From Deinococcus aerolatus (lineage in GTDB: Bacteria; Deinococcota; Deinococci; Deinococcales; Deinococcaceae), in the NCBI RefSeq assembly GCF_014647055.1, contig NZ_BMOL01000001.1, positions 486,501 to 550,500 on the forward strand: a stretch of DNA of 64,000 bases, read 5' to 3'. Below are positions 43,407-51,296 of this stretch, piece by piece. The stretch's first letter is position 1; each line of letters starts with the position of its first letter. The translations under genes and the position numbers were made by a program. The notes beneath the pieces are model-generated. The model had not been told where the DNA came from, ran no database searches, and saw only the letters and a program-made list of their open reading frames with translations.

Positions 43407-44160
43407 GAGACGCTCCACGGGCGGTTCCCACGCCCTCGCCCACGCCCTGGACTTGCAGGTCTTCCATCAGTTCGCGCTCCTCTCGGGCCTCTTCGCGGGC
43501 GGCCAGCGTGCCGCGCACGCGCAGCAGGTACAGATACAGGAAGGAAAAGGCGACCACCGCCATCAGCAGCACCCAGCCGTAGACCGGCGCGGCGTCGAAG
43601 CGCACCTTGCCCAGCAGCTTGAGGGTCTGGGTCTGGTGCACACCGCGCCACCACTCCACCGCCATGTAATTGACCGGCACGTACAGCGTGCCCACGATGC
43701 CCACCACCGCCGAAATGCGGGCGCGGCGTTCGGGGTCGTCGATCAGGCTGCGGATCAGCAGGTAGCCGCCGTAGACCACCAGGCTCAGGGCTGTGGTGGT
43801 CAGGCGGGCGTCCCAGACCCAGTACGTGCCCCAGGTGGGCTTGGCCCACAGCATGCCGCCCACGATGGTCACCACCGTGAACAACACGCCGATCTCGGCA
43901 CTGGCCAGGGCCAGCCGGTCCCAGCGCCGCTGACGCTGGATCAGGTACAGCAGGCCGAACAATCCGGTGCCGCCGTACGCCAGATAACTCAGCCACGCGC
44001 TCGGCACGTGCACGAACATCAGCCGGACCAGCGAGCCCTGGTTCACGTCCAGCGGCGCGGCCAGACCCAGCGCAATCGCCACGGCCAGCGTGACCACGGT
44101 GGCCCCGCCCAGCAGCGTGGTCATCAGGTTGCCTCTTCTTGTGCTGCTTTTGCTGGTCAT
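43399..44160 (-). CDS. ccmC: Heme transporter/handling protein CcmC
   Basis: 253 residues with six membrane helices. The WWD heme-binding motif is WGTYWVWDARLTT, flanked by His in MFVHVPSAWLSY and in the AVEWWRGVHQTQ segment. CcmC loads heme onto CcmE with CcmD. The ATG at 44160 has AGGAG four to five bases upstream; Met13 is a possible internal start. It is the first gene of the cluster. The ABC subunits CcmA and CcmB that usually precede it are not within 44.2 kb and beyond; the next gene upstream is divergent. Confidence 0.94.
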   Translation of the reverse strand: MTSKSSTRRGNLMTTLLGGATVVTLAVAIALGLAAPLDVNQGSLVRLMFVHVPSAWLSYLAYGGTGLFGLLYLIQRQRRWDRLALASAEIGVLFTVVTIVGGMLWAKPTWGTYWVWDARLTTTALSLVVYGGYLLIRSLIDDPERRARISAVVGIVGTLYVPVNYMAVEWWRGVHQTQTLKLLGKVRFDAAPVYGWVLLMAVVAFSFLYLYLLRVRGTLAAREEAREERELMEDLQVQGVGEGVGTARGASHG

Positions 44161-44379
44161 CTTGCTCCTAGTTTAAGAGGTTGACTCTGCCGGGACTGAT
44201 CCGGGGACAGGACTGGCCCGTCCACCCCGCGGTGTTGACCACAGCATCGCGTCCGGGGTGAACTCGGACAAGTGCGAGTGTCCCCCTTGCAGGGCGCCTG
44301 AGAAGGTAAAAATTGCCCTATTCTCCACAGATCCAACTTTAAGGACCCCTTTTCCCGTCCACTCCTGGAGGTTTAACCC

Positions 44380-45090
44380 ATGTTCAAGTGCCGCGTCCTG
44401 CTGCTGCCCCTGTGCGCCCTTCCCCTGACCCTGGCCGCCTGTGCCCCGGCGCATTCCGGTTCATTGCCCGACCCCGCCACCTTTGTCCCCACGCCGGGCG
44501 ACGTAGCGCAGAACGTCCAGGGCGTGGGCAACCTGGGCCGCTGGATGATCACCAAACATCTGGAGAACGCCACCTGGCTGGGGGAGAAGGTTGGGGGCCG
44601 CACGCTGCGCGAACCGATCAACGTGGTGCTGATCGACCCGGTGGCCCGGACACCCGAGGGCGCCACTCGCCGGATGCTGGAGGCGATGGACAGGGCGGGG
44701 TATGGTCCCAAGAACATGCACAGTGACGGCTATTACGGCTACCTGAACGGGCAACTGAAGGGCCAGTACCCACAGGGCCAGGGGCTGGCCTTCAGTGACG
44801 GTCCGTGGTACGGCCTCAACAACCACGGGCGGGTGTTCGGACCGTTCACGGTTGGCAGCAGCACGGTGTTCACGGCCTCATTCAGTCGCGAGGACTTCCG
44901 CTGGCTGCCGCGCCCCGGCCACCCCTACAACTCGTTTCAGGTGGCGCGCGAGGACCTGGGCCAGCAGCTGGGCAAGAACACCATCTACAAACCGCAGGAT
45001 CACCTGAGCCTGGGCTCGGCCCTCGATACGCCCACAGAGACCACGGGCGATCACGACGGGCGGGCGCTGCTGCTGGTGGCGCAGCCGTAG
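44380..45090 (+). CDS. Hypothetical lipoprotein
   Basis: 236 residues. Signal peptide with lipobox: MFKCRVLLLPLCALPLTLAAC, Cys21 lipidated. The mature domain has EPINVVLIDPVARTPEGATRRMLEAMDRAGYGPKN, a His-rich turn (GLNNHGRVFGPF), and FTASFSREDFRWLPRPGHPYNSFQVAREDL, which look like a conserved extracytoplasmic domain of unknown function. GGAGG lies 8 bases before the ATG. Divergent from ccmC, with about 220 bases between starts. Confidence 0.8.
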   Translation: MFKCRVLLLPLCALPLTLAACAPAHSGSLPDPATFVPTPGDVAQNVQGVGNLGRWMITKHLENATWLGEKVGGRTLREPINVVLIDPVARTPEGATRRMLEAMDRAGYGPKNMHSDGYYGYLNGQLKGQYPQGQGLAFSDGPWYGLNNHGRVFGPFTVGSSTVFTASFSREDFRWLPRPGHPYNSFQVAREDLGQQLGKNTIYKPQDHLSLGSALDTPTETTGDHDGRALLLVAQP

Positions 45091-45168
45091 CAGATCCTCT
45101 CCAGCCCGCCCCCGAAAATGGCAGCCGCGCCCACCCTGGAGGCGTGCTGCCCGTGGTCTACTCCGCCC

Positions 45169-46584
45169 ATGAAACCACTGCTGTGGCCCGCGCTGCTGGC
45201 GTTGACCCTTCCCGGTGCCAGCCTCGCCCTCGGCGTGGAGGACCACGCCCGGACCCTGCTGGGCTTCGGCCCCCGGGTGGCGGGCAGCGCGGCCAACGAG
45301 CAGGCCCGCGGCTATCTGGAAACGCAGTTCCAGGCCCTGGGCTATCAGACGCGCCGCGAGAGCTTCGGCTACCCGCGTTTCGATGATCTGGGCTCGGACG
45401 TGCGGGTGGGCACGCAGGTGCTGGGGGGCAACGCCCTGCAGGACGCCGCCGGGGGCGAGGTCACGGCCCCGGCAGCCCTCGTGCCGGGCGTGGGCACACC
45501 GGCCGACTTTGCCCGCGTGGACGTGCGCGGCCGGGTGGCGGTGGTGCAGCGCGGGCAGATCCCCTTCATCAACAAGGTCCGCGCCGCGCTGGCGGCCGGC
45601 GCGGTGGGCGCCGTGATCGTCAACGACAGCGCCGGGGACTTCCGGGGGACACTGGGTCAGGTGGTGGCCCTGCCGGTGCTGGGCGTGTCGCCCACGGTGG
45701 GCGCGGCCCTCACGGACGGTCAGTCGGTCACCCTGCGCGTCCGCGTGCGCCAGGACGAGGTCCAGGGCGTCAACCTGATCGCCTTCAAGGCGGGGGTCCG
45801 CACCCCGGAGGTGCTGATCGGCGCGCATCTGGATTCGGTCAGGGGGGCGCCGGGGGCCAACGACAACCTCTCGGGCACCCTGGCGGTGCTGGACATTGCG
45901 CGGCAGGCCGCCAACACGCCGCTGTCGGCACGCAGTTTCTTCCTGCTTTTTGACGGCGAGGAGGACGGCCTGCAGGGGTCACGCGCCTTCGTGAAGAACA
46001 ATCCCGACACCATAAAGGGGCTGAAGGCCATGCTCAATCTGGACATGGTGGGCTTGAACGCCACGCCCCTGAGCGTCAGCGGCGAGGCCGCGCTGGTGGC
46101 GGCGGCGAGGCGCGCGGGCCTGGAGGCCAGCGAGGGAACACCTGGCAGCAGCGATCAGGTGCCGTTCCGGCAGGCCGGGGTGCCGACGCTGTTGTTCCAC
46201 CGGGGCCTGGATGCCAACTACCACCAGCCCGGCGACACCCTGCTGGACCCGGGCCTGGTCCGGCAGACGGCAGAGGCAGCCTTTAGAATCGCCAGCGAGG
46301 TGCCGAACGCCGCTGCGGGGAGACAGGTCATCTTTTTCCTGTCCCACTGCCGCTCCGGTTCACTGTTCACGGCATCGGTGCGGAACAACCAGGAGGCCAG
46401 ACCCGAGGCCATGCTTGCTGACGACACGGTAACTGGCCTGCAATGCCGCAGGCTGAAAGCGTCACGGAACTACAGGCGTGGTTCAGACGTGGGTCATCGG
46501 TCCTGGTCCTCTGCCTCTGGCGGGCCACCACGTCCCGCCGCCAGCAGCCGCAGCCACTGCCCCAGAATCGGCTCCAGGCGGTAA
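45169..46584 (+). CDS. Secreted M28-family aminopeptidase with PA domain
   Basis: 471 residues. Signal peptide MKPLLWPALLALTLPGASLALG. The PA insert is visible (VTAPAALVPGVGTPADFARVDVRGRVAVVQRG to GAVIVNDSAGD). The M28 zinc site: IGAHLDSVRGAPGANDNLSG (His, Asp), LLFDGEEDGLQGS (Glu-Glu), NLDMVGLN (Asp) and the final His in NYHQPGD. It would remove N-terminal amino acids outside the membrane. The last 80 or so residues (from about 390, CRSGSLFTASVRNNQEARP to RIGSRR) are Arg/Ser-rich and unlike the family; the frame runs 91 bases into the opposite-strand glycosyltransferase gene. That suggests loss of the original stop. Start 45169 has TCTACT six bases upstream. Confidence 0.86.
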   Translation: MKPLLWPALLALTLPGASLALGVEDHARTLLGFGPRVAGSAANEQARGYLETQFQALGYQTRRESFGYPRFDDLGSDVRVGTQVLGGNALQDAAGGEVTAPAALVPGVGTPADFARVDVRGRVAVVQRGQIPFINKVRAALAAGAVGAVIVNDSAGDFRGTLGQVVALPVLGVSPTVGAALTDGQSVTLRVRVRQDEVQGVNLIAFKAGVRTPEVLIGAHLDSVRGAPGANDNLSGTLAVLDIARQAANTPLSARSFFLLFDGEEDGLQGSRAFVKNNPDTIKGLKAMLNLDMVGLNATPLSVSGEAALVAAARRAGLEASEGTPGSSDQVPFRQAGVPTLLFHRGLDANYHQPGDTLLDPGLVRQTAEAAFRIASEVPNAAAGRQVIFFLSHCRSGSLFTASVRNNQEARPEAMLADDTVTGLQCRRLKASRNYRRGSDVGHRSWSSASGGPPRPAASSRSHCPRIGSRR

Positions 46585-48719
46585 CGCCCAGCTCCGGCGT
46601 GGGCGCGTTCGCTCCACGCCTGCCGCACAGTCGGCTGCGCCATCAGAGACCGCAAGGCCGAGGCGAAGGCGGTGACGTCCTGTACCGGGACCAACGCGCC
46701 TCCTCCTGCCGCCAGTAACTCTGCCGGCCCAGTGTGGCAGTCAAAAGCCACCGCTGGCACACCGTGGGCCTGGGCTTCCATCAGAACCAGAGGCAGCCCC
46801 TCGTGGCGGGAGCTGAGGGCGTAGATGCCTGCGCTGCGGTAGACCGCTGCAACTTCAGGTGTAGGGGCGCACAGGTCCCAGCGGCGCAGTCCCAGGTCCC
46901 CCGCCAACTCGCGCAGGGCCTGTTCCTCCGGTCCCTGGCCGTAGATCTGAAGCCGCCAATCGGGGCAGTCGGTCTCGACCTCAGCCCAGGCACGCAGGAG
47001 CAGGTCGAACCCCTTCTGATGGTCCAGACGACCCATGCCCAGGACCACGCGGCTTTGAAGTGAGTACGGGTTGACAGGGGGACGGTCCACCGTTAGCGGA
47101 TTGGGAATCGCGGTGATCGAGGCGGGCGCCTGCGGGAAGGCCGCACGCCACCACCCACGGTCCTGCCTGGTCAGGGTAACCACCCGGTGACCCAGATGGG
47201 CGGCGACCACGCGGGCGAGCCGGCGGGAACGCATGTTCAGGTCGCTGCGGAAATTAAAGTGTTCCCAGGCCACCCGGAGCATGGGCAGGTCCAGAATGGC
47301 TGGGAACACGAACCCGGCCAGGAAAGTGTCCACCGTGATCAGCACGTCCGGGCGCCGCCGCCGCAATTCACGGCGCACTACGCTCACCAGCGGGACGGTC
47401 TGCGCCCGCATCCGCAGGGTGCCCTCCGGCAACCCCAGCGACGTCAGGGTGACGGCCTCCGGAAGCTCGAAGGCCGAGGTCTCGCCCCGTAGGGTCAGAA
47501 TCTGCACGTCCAGTCCCAGCGCGGACAGCCCACCCGCCACAGTTGCCGTGACCCGTTCCATGCCGGCCCGCGCCCTCATGGATTCGATCAGAAAGGTGAC
47601 CTTGACGGCGGGCCGCCGGTCACCGGGCGACTGTGGCCCTGCAAAAAAGACTGTGGGAGACGGGCGCCGGTTCTGGGCCGACCTGCCCTCTTCAGCCCCA
47701 CTATCCTTAGTCACGTTGCCCAGCCGGACGGGAGGACGGCGGGTATTCAGCCACTGCCGCAATCGGCGGCGCAATGAAGCTGGGACGATCCAGTGTTTGG
47801 CGAAGGTGGCCAGTTCGGCAGGCTGGGGGCGGGTGGACAGTAGCGCCGCCCCCAGCACAGGCAGGCCAAGGGCGTCGTTGGCCCGGACGGCGCGCGGAGC
47901 GAGTTGCGCCAGCAAAAACCCGGCGAAGGCCCGGTCTGAGAGCCGTCCGTCCCGGCGGTGGTTCTGTGCCCACGCCAGCATGGGCCGCCACGTTGAGACC
48001 CCGCTGCCGGTGGCTCGGTCCTCTCCCACGTAATAGACCGCCAGCGTCGAGGCGTCTTCCGGGGATAGCTGCTCGAAGCCGACGCCGCGCGTGTCTTCCA
48101 GGCGCAGCAGCCAGTCCCAGTCCTCGTTGTTGCGTAGGTGTTCGGGCCAGGGCAGTTGCAGCGCCAGGGTGCGCGGCAACAACACCAGATGGCCGAACAC
48201 CGCGCTTCCCGGTGGGCGCCGTGGGCTGCGGGCAAACATGTAGTCGCCCAGACGCTCATCGGCAGCCTTGGGGCGCGGGGGGTACAGGCGGTCCCCGTGC
48301 GGCGTGCGCTCGATGTACCCGCTCAGCACCACCGGCAGTGCATGGGCGGAGCGCTGCGCCCGCTGCATCTGCCGGATGAGCTTGTCCGGCCGCCACACAT
48401 CATCGTCATCCAGAAAGGCAATCCACTCACCCCGCGCGTGCTGCACGCCGTGGTTGCGGGCCGCCGATGGTCCCTGGTTGTGCGGCAGGGTCAGTAGGCG
48501 CAGCCGGGGATCTTGCACTGTGGCCAACGCTGCCGCCGTCTCAGGATCGGGGCCGTCCATCACTACCAGCACTTCCAGATTCGGATAACTCTGTGCCAGC
48601 GCGCTGCCGAGTCCCCGGCGCAGCAGCAGGTCCGGGCGGCGATAGGTGGGAATCACCACGCTGATCAGCGGCGTGGTTTCTTCGTTAGGGGCAGTGTCGT
48701 GTGGAACAGCGTTTTGCAA
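46494..48719 (-). CDS. Fused glycosyltransferase: GT2 (GT-A) N-terminus plus GT4 (GT-B) C-terminus
   Basis: 741 residues. Residues about 18-260 are a GT2 domain: ISVVIPTYRRPDLL, the nucleotide-binding VVMDGPDPET, NHGVQHARGEWIAFLDDDDVW with the metal-binding DDD. A low-complexity basic linker follows (about 335-370). Residues 372-741 are a GT4 domain: VKVTFLIESMRARAGMERVTATVAGGLSALG, VLGMGRLDHQKGFDLLLRAWA and the sugar-nucleotide site SSRHEGLPLVLMEAQAHGVPAVAFD. Two different transferases in one chain suggest sequential sugar additions to a surface glycan. The start is TTG 48719, with GAGG seven bases upstream. No other polysaccharide genes flank it. Confidence 0.88.
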   Translation of the reverse strand: MQNAVPHDTAPNEETTPLISVVIPTYRRPDLLLRRGLGSALAQSYPNLEVLVVMDGPDPETAAALATVQDPRLRLLTLPHNQGPSAARNHGVQHARGEWIAFLDDDDVWRPDKLIRQMQRAQRSAHALPVVLSGYIERTPHGDRLYPPRPKAADERLGDYMFARSPRRPPGSAVFGHLVLLPRTLALQLPWPEHLRNNEDWDWLLRLEDTRGVGFEQLSPEDASTLAVYYVGEDRATGSGVSTWRPMLAWAQNHRRDGRLSDRAFAGFLLAQLAPRAVRANDALGLPVLGAALLSTRPQPAELATFAKHWIVPASLRRRLRQWLNTRRPPVRLGNVTKDSGAEEGRSAQNRRPSPTVFFAGPQSPGDRRPAVKVTFLIESMRARAGMERVTATVAGGLSALGLDVQILTLRGETSAFELPEAVTLTSLGLPEGTLRMRAQTVPLVSVVRRELRRRRPDVLITVDTFLAGFVFPAILDLPMLRVAWEHFNFRSDLNMRSRRLARVVAAHLGHRVVTLTRQDRGWWRAAFPQAPASITAIPNPLTVDRPPVNPYSLQSRVVLGMGRLDHQKGFDLLLRAWAEVETDCPDWRLQIYGQGPEEQALRELAGDLGLRRWDLCAPTPEVAAVYRSAGIYALSSRHEGLPLVLMEAQAHGVPAVAFDCHTGPAELLAAGGGALVPVQDVTAFASALRSLMAQPTVRQAWSERAHAGAGRYRLEPILGQWLRLLAAGRGGPPEAEDQDR

Positions 48720-49236
48720 GATGACCTCAGCTTGGGCAGCAGAAAGGAGTCAGAAATCCTAGCCTGCACCTATCGTATGCGGTCCAATCTAGGGCAGTCC
48801 GGGACGACTCTGACCACAGCATTCGACAAAGCCATGCCCAGAGGCTTCAGACCAGCATCAACCCAGCAGGAGGATACAGAGCAAACATAGGGGAGGGAAT
48901 CCATCTGACGTGGTGCGCAGGTACCGCCCAGGCTCAAACCACTTGCCCTCCTGTCGTGTCAGCATGAGAGACGCTCTCGCTTGTCCCTGTAGCCTACCCC
49001 GCCGACAAAGGCGCACACGCTGCACGGGATGTGGAAATGTAGACGGTCAGGTGTGGCGATAGGCTTATGTTTTTTCAGCGAAAGCTGTCTGAAATAAGCC
49101 TGAGCAGAAGGAGAAAGGCCCTCCTGCACAGCAATTAGGAGCGGGTACACCATCACAGCCGCTCCCAGCACGCCTCATGCCGTCGCCTGCTTCTGTTCAG
49201 GGCAGCAACGAACATGGAGGCGCATACCACTTAAAC
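48720..49236. other. Long spacer with hairpins, no clear gene
   Basis: About 520 bases between the fused glycosyltransferase and the subtilase terminator. It contains a nested hairpin at 49061-49101. The only frame of note is 48959-49171 minus (70 codons, MLGAAVMVYPLLIAVQEGLSPSAQAYFRQLSL in part), which has no start signal or known relative. Composition is less GC-rich than average, and this may be a remnant of lost genes. Confidence 0.45.
49061..49101. repeat. Nested hairpin with GAAA tetraloop
   Basis: AGGCTTAT (49061-49068) pairs with ATAAGCCT (49094-49101); inside, CAGC-GAAA-GCTG (49076-49087) forms a GNRA-capped stem. A short internal bulge separates the two helices. No adjacent gene explains it; a small RNA or old mobile-element end are possibilities. 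Confidence 0.45.
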
Positions 49237-49261
49237 AAACCCCGTCACGGGGACGGGGTTT
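49237..49261 (-). terminator. Terminator of the subtilase gene
   Basis: Perfect 10-bp stem AAACCCCGTC/GACGGGGTTT with loop ACGGG; on the minus strand it runs into GTTTAAG. About 30 bases after the stop. Confidence 0.75.
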
Positions 49262-49293
49262 GGCTTCAGGACGCGGTCTGGCGGTTGGAAAGG

Positions 49294-51108
49294 CTACTGC
49301 TTGACGATCCGGTCCACTTCGGCAGTGCCGCTGTAGGGGGTGGGGGCGTTCAGGTAACCCTTGAGCACCACCCGCCAGTTGCCGGCCACCGGATTGGGAA
49401 TGCTGACAGCCTCGTTGGTGCTGGTGCCCTGGGCGCTGGAGCCGATCAGCTGACCGGCGGGGTTGTAGACCTCCAGGTCCAGGTCAAAGGCGGGGTTGCC
49501 CCAGTCGGTGGTGACGCGCAGCACGCTCGAGCCAGCCGGCACGTTCAGGACGTGGGTGCTCTCCGCATTCTTCACGCAGCCGGCGGTGGGGGCGCAGGCG
49601 GCGGTGTCCACGGTGCCGCTCCAGCCGGGCAGGGCGGTGGTCTGCACCGAGAAGCGGTTGGGGTTCTGACGCACGGCCTCCCGTACCGAGGCGTTGGCGT
49701 CCACGTAGCCGTACCCCACCTCCCACTCCTCGCGCTTCTTCACGACCACCTGGGCCGGATCAAAACCGTTGGTGGCGGTGGCGACGTAGTACATCGCGCG
49801 GCTGGTCTTCTTGAATGCTTCCAGAACGCTGTCCAGGTTCATCTTGGGGTTGGCCTCGAGCATCAGGGCCACCACACCGCTGATATGCGGGGTCGCCATG
49901 CTCGTGCCGCTGATGGTGGAGTAGCGGGGGTTGTCGGTATCGGGCACGGTGGTAGCAGCCAGACCGGTCAGGCCGCGCGCCGCGCTGATCTTCACGCCGG
50001 GAGCGGTGACGTCGGGGTGAACCAGTGCGTCACCGGGGCGACCACGGCTGCTGAAGCTGGCGAGGTAGCCCTGCTTGTCTCCGGCGGCGACGCTGATCAC
50101 GCAGGGGCTGGCCGAGTAGGGGTTCAGGGTATTGGCGTTCGGTCCCTCGTTGCCGGCGGCGAACACCACGACCATTCCAGCGTCGTAGGCGCGCTTGGCG
50201 GCAATGCTGATGGGGTTGTACGGCGCGAACTCGCCGCTGCTGCCCCAGGAGTTGCTGATCACGCGCACGTTGTAGGTCTCGCGGATGTCGGGCTTCATCA
50301 GGTAGTCAAAGCCCTGCAGCGCGTACAGGATGCTCAGGCCGTCGCCCGCGCCGACGCCCACCAGGGTGGCGCCGGGTGCCACGCCACGCCGCATGCGGGC
50401 GCTACCGGCGGAGGCCTCGCCGCTGCCGCCGATGGTGCTGGCAACGTGCGAACCGTGGCCGCTGCTGGTGTCGGTGTTGGGCAGGTCCACGTACAGGTAG
50501 CCGCCCGCCGGGGTGTCGGTCAGGGGGCCGACGAGCTTCACGTTCTTGGCGATGTGGTCCAGATCGGGGTGGGTACCGTCCACACCCGAGTCAATGATGC
50601 CCACGCCGATGCCCTTGCCGCTCACGCCGTAGGTGCTCTGCGCGGTGTCGGCCCCGATGAACTTGACGCTCTCGGCGAGTTTGTACTGCAGTGGGGCGTC
50701 CTGGTAGATGGACTCCAGGCCGGGCAGGCTGGCCTTGAGCTGACCAATCAGGTCCTGGGTAATCAGGGTCTTGACCGCCACCATCGGCAGCACGTCAAAG
50801 GCGCCCAGGCCGTGTCCAAGGTCGACGTCCATGTTGGAATCCATCCAGGTGATGGCCCGGCCCTTGCTGACGTTGTCGGCGAAGGACAGAATCAATGTCC
50901 CGACCTGGCCGTAGCGCATCGAGCTGTCCACCTGCACGCCGCTGGGGCCGGAGGCATACAGGGCCGAGCAGGCCGACAGGGTGGTGGCCTGCGTCCCCAG
51001 ACGGCCCGGCTGGGCGGCGGTGGGGCTCATGGAACCCTGGGGAGTGCTCTGCCCGCAGGAAGCGAGAATGACGGTCAGACCCAGGCCAAGCTTGGAAAAA
51101 TTCTTCAT
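49294..51108 (-). CDS. Subtilisin-like serine protease, lipoprotein
   Basis: 604 residues. Signal peptide with lipobox (LTVILASC, Cys about 19). A propeptide-like region (about 45-130, PMVAVKTLITQDLIGQLKASLPGLESIYQD) precedes an S8 domain with Asp in GVGIIDSGVDGTHPDLD, His in SSGHGSHVASTIGGSG, the oxyanion Asn in FAAGNEGPN and Ser in ISGTSMATPHISGV. A C-terminal beta domain (about 490-604, LRVTTDWGNPAFDLDLEVYNPAGQLIGSS) resembles the P/PPC-type domains of secreted proteases. ATG 51108 has AGGAG six bases upstream; the frame to 51774 runs into the divergent regulator. It degrades extracellular protein. Confidence 0.94.
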   Translation of the reverse strand: MKNFSKLGLGLTVILASCGQSTPQGSMSPTAAQPGRLGTQATTLSACSALYASGPSGVQVDSSMRYGQVGTLILSFADNVSKGRAITWMDSNMDVDLGHGLGAFDVLPMVAVKTLITQDLIGQLKASLPGLESIYQDAPLQYKLAESVKFIGADTAQSTYGVSGKGIGVGIIDSGVDGTHPDLDHIAKNVKLVGPLTDTPAGGYLYVDLPNTDTSSGHGSHVASTIGGSGEASAGSARMRRGVAPGATLVGVGAGDGLSILYALQGFDYLMKPDIRETYNVRVISNSWGSSGEFAPYNPISIAAKRAYDAGMVVVFAAGNEGPNANTLNPYSASPCVISVAAGDKQGYLASFSSRGRPGDALVHPDVTAPGVKISAARGLTGLAATTVPDTDNPRYSTISGTSMATPHISGVVALMLEANPKMNLDSVLEAFKKTSRAMYYVATATNGFDPAQVVVKKREEWEVGYGYVDANASVREAVRQNPNRFSVQTTALPGWSGTVDTAACAPTAGCVKNAESTHVLNVPAGSSVLRVTTDWGNPAFDLDLEVYNPAGQLIGSSAQGTSTNEAVSIPNPVAGNWRVVLKGYLNAPTPYSGTAEVDRIVKQ

Positions 51109-51296
51109 GGGGGACTCCTTTGAATACTGTAGGTGCTTGAGACCATTGAAGCAGGTGACTCTCAAAAAAAACACAAAGCCGCCACAAAGAACTGGGAGAA
51201 GCGTGAGGCAGAGGCCCCACGCCTCCATTCGCCCAGGCCACGGCCGCTCAAAAGCCGTGACAGAGCCAGCGCAGGAGGCCGCTCTATACTCGGTCC
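51109..51296. promoter_or_regulatory. Divergent control region between subtilase and regulator
   Basis: 188 bases. On the plus strand TATACT (51285-51290) lies six bases before the regulator ATG (leaderless). The subtilase transcript on the minus strand has a leader with AAAGGAG. The arrangement fits local control of the protease by the neighbouring regulator; this is inference. Confidence 0.45.

Noticed and set aside
49061..49101. Hairpin as a Deinococcus Y RNA or tRNA
   Set aside because: Too short, with no cloverleaf and no neighbouring rsr gene.
48959..49171. 70-codon minus-strand ORF
   Set aside because: No start signals or family; it contains the nested hairpin. Kept only as part of the spacer description.
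49177..51123. 648-codon plus-strand frame opposite the subtilase
   Set aside because: Antisense shadow; the subtilase catalytic triad is complete on the minus strand.
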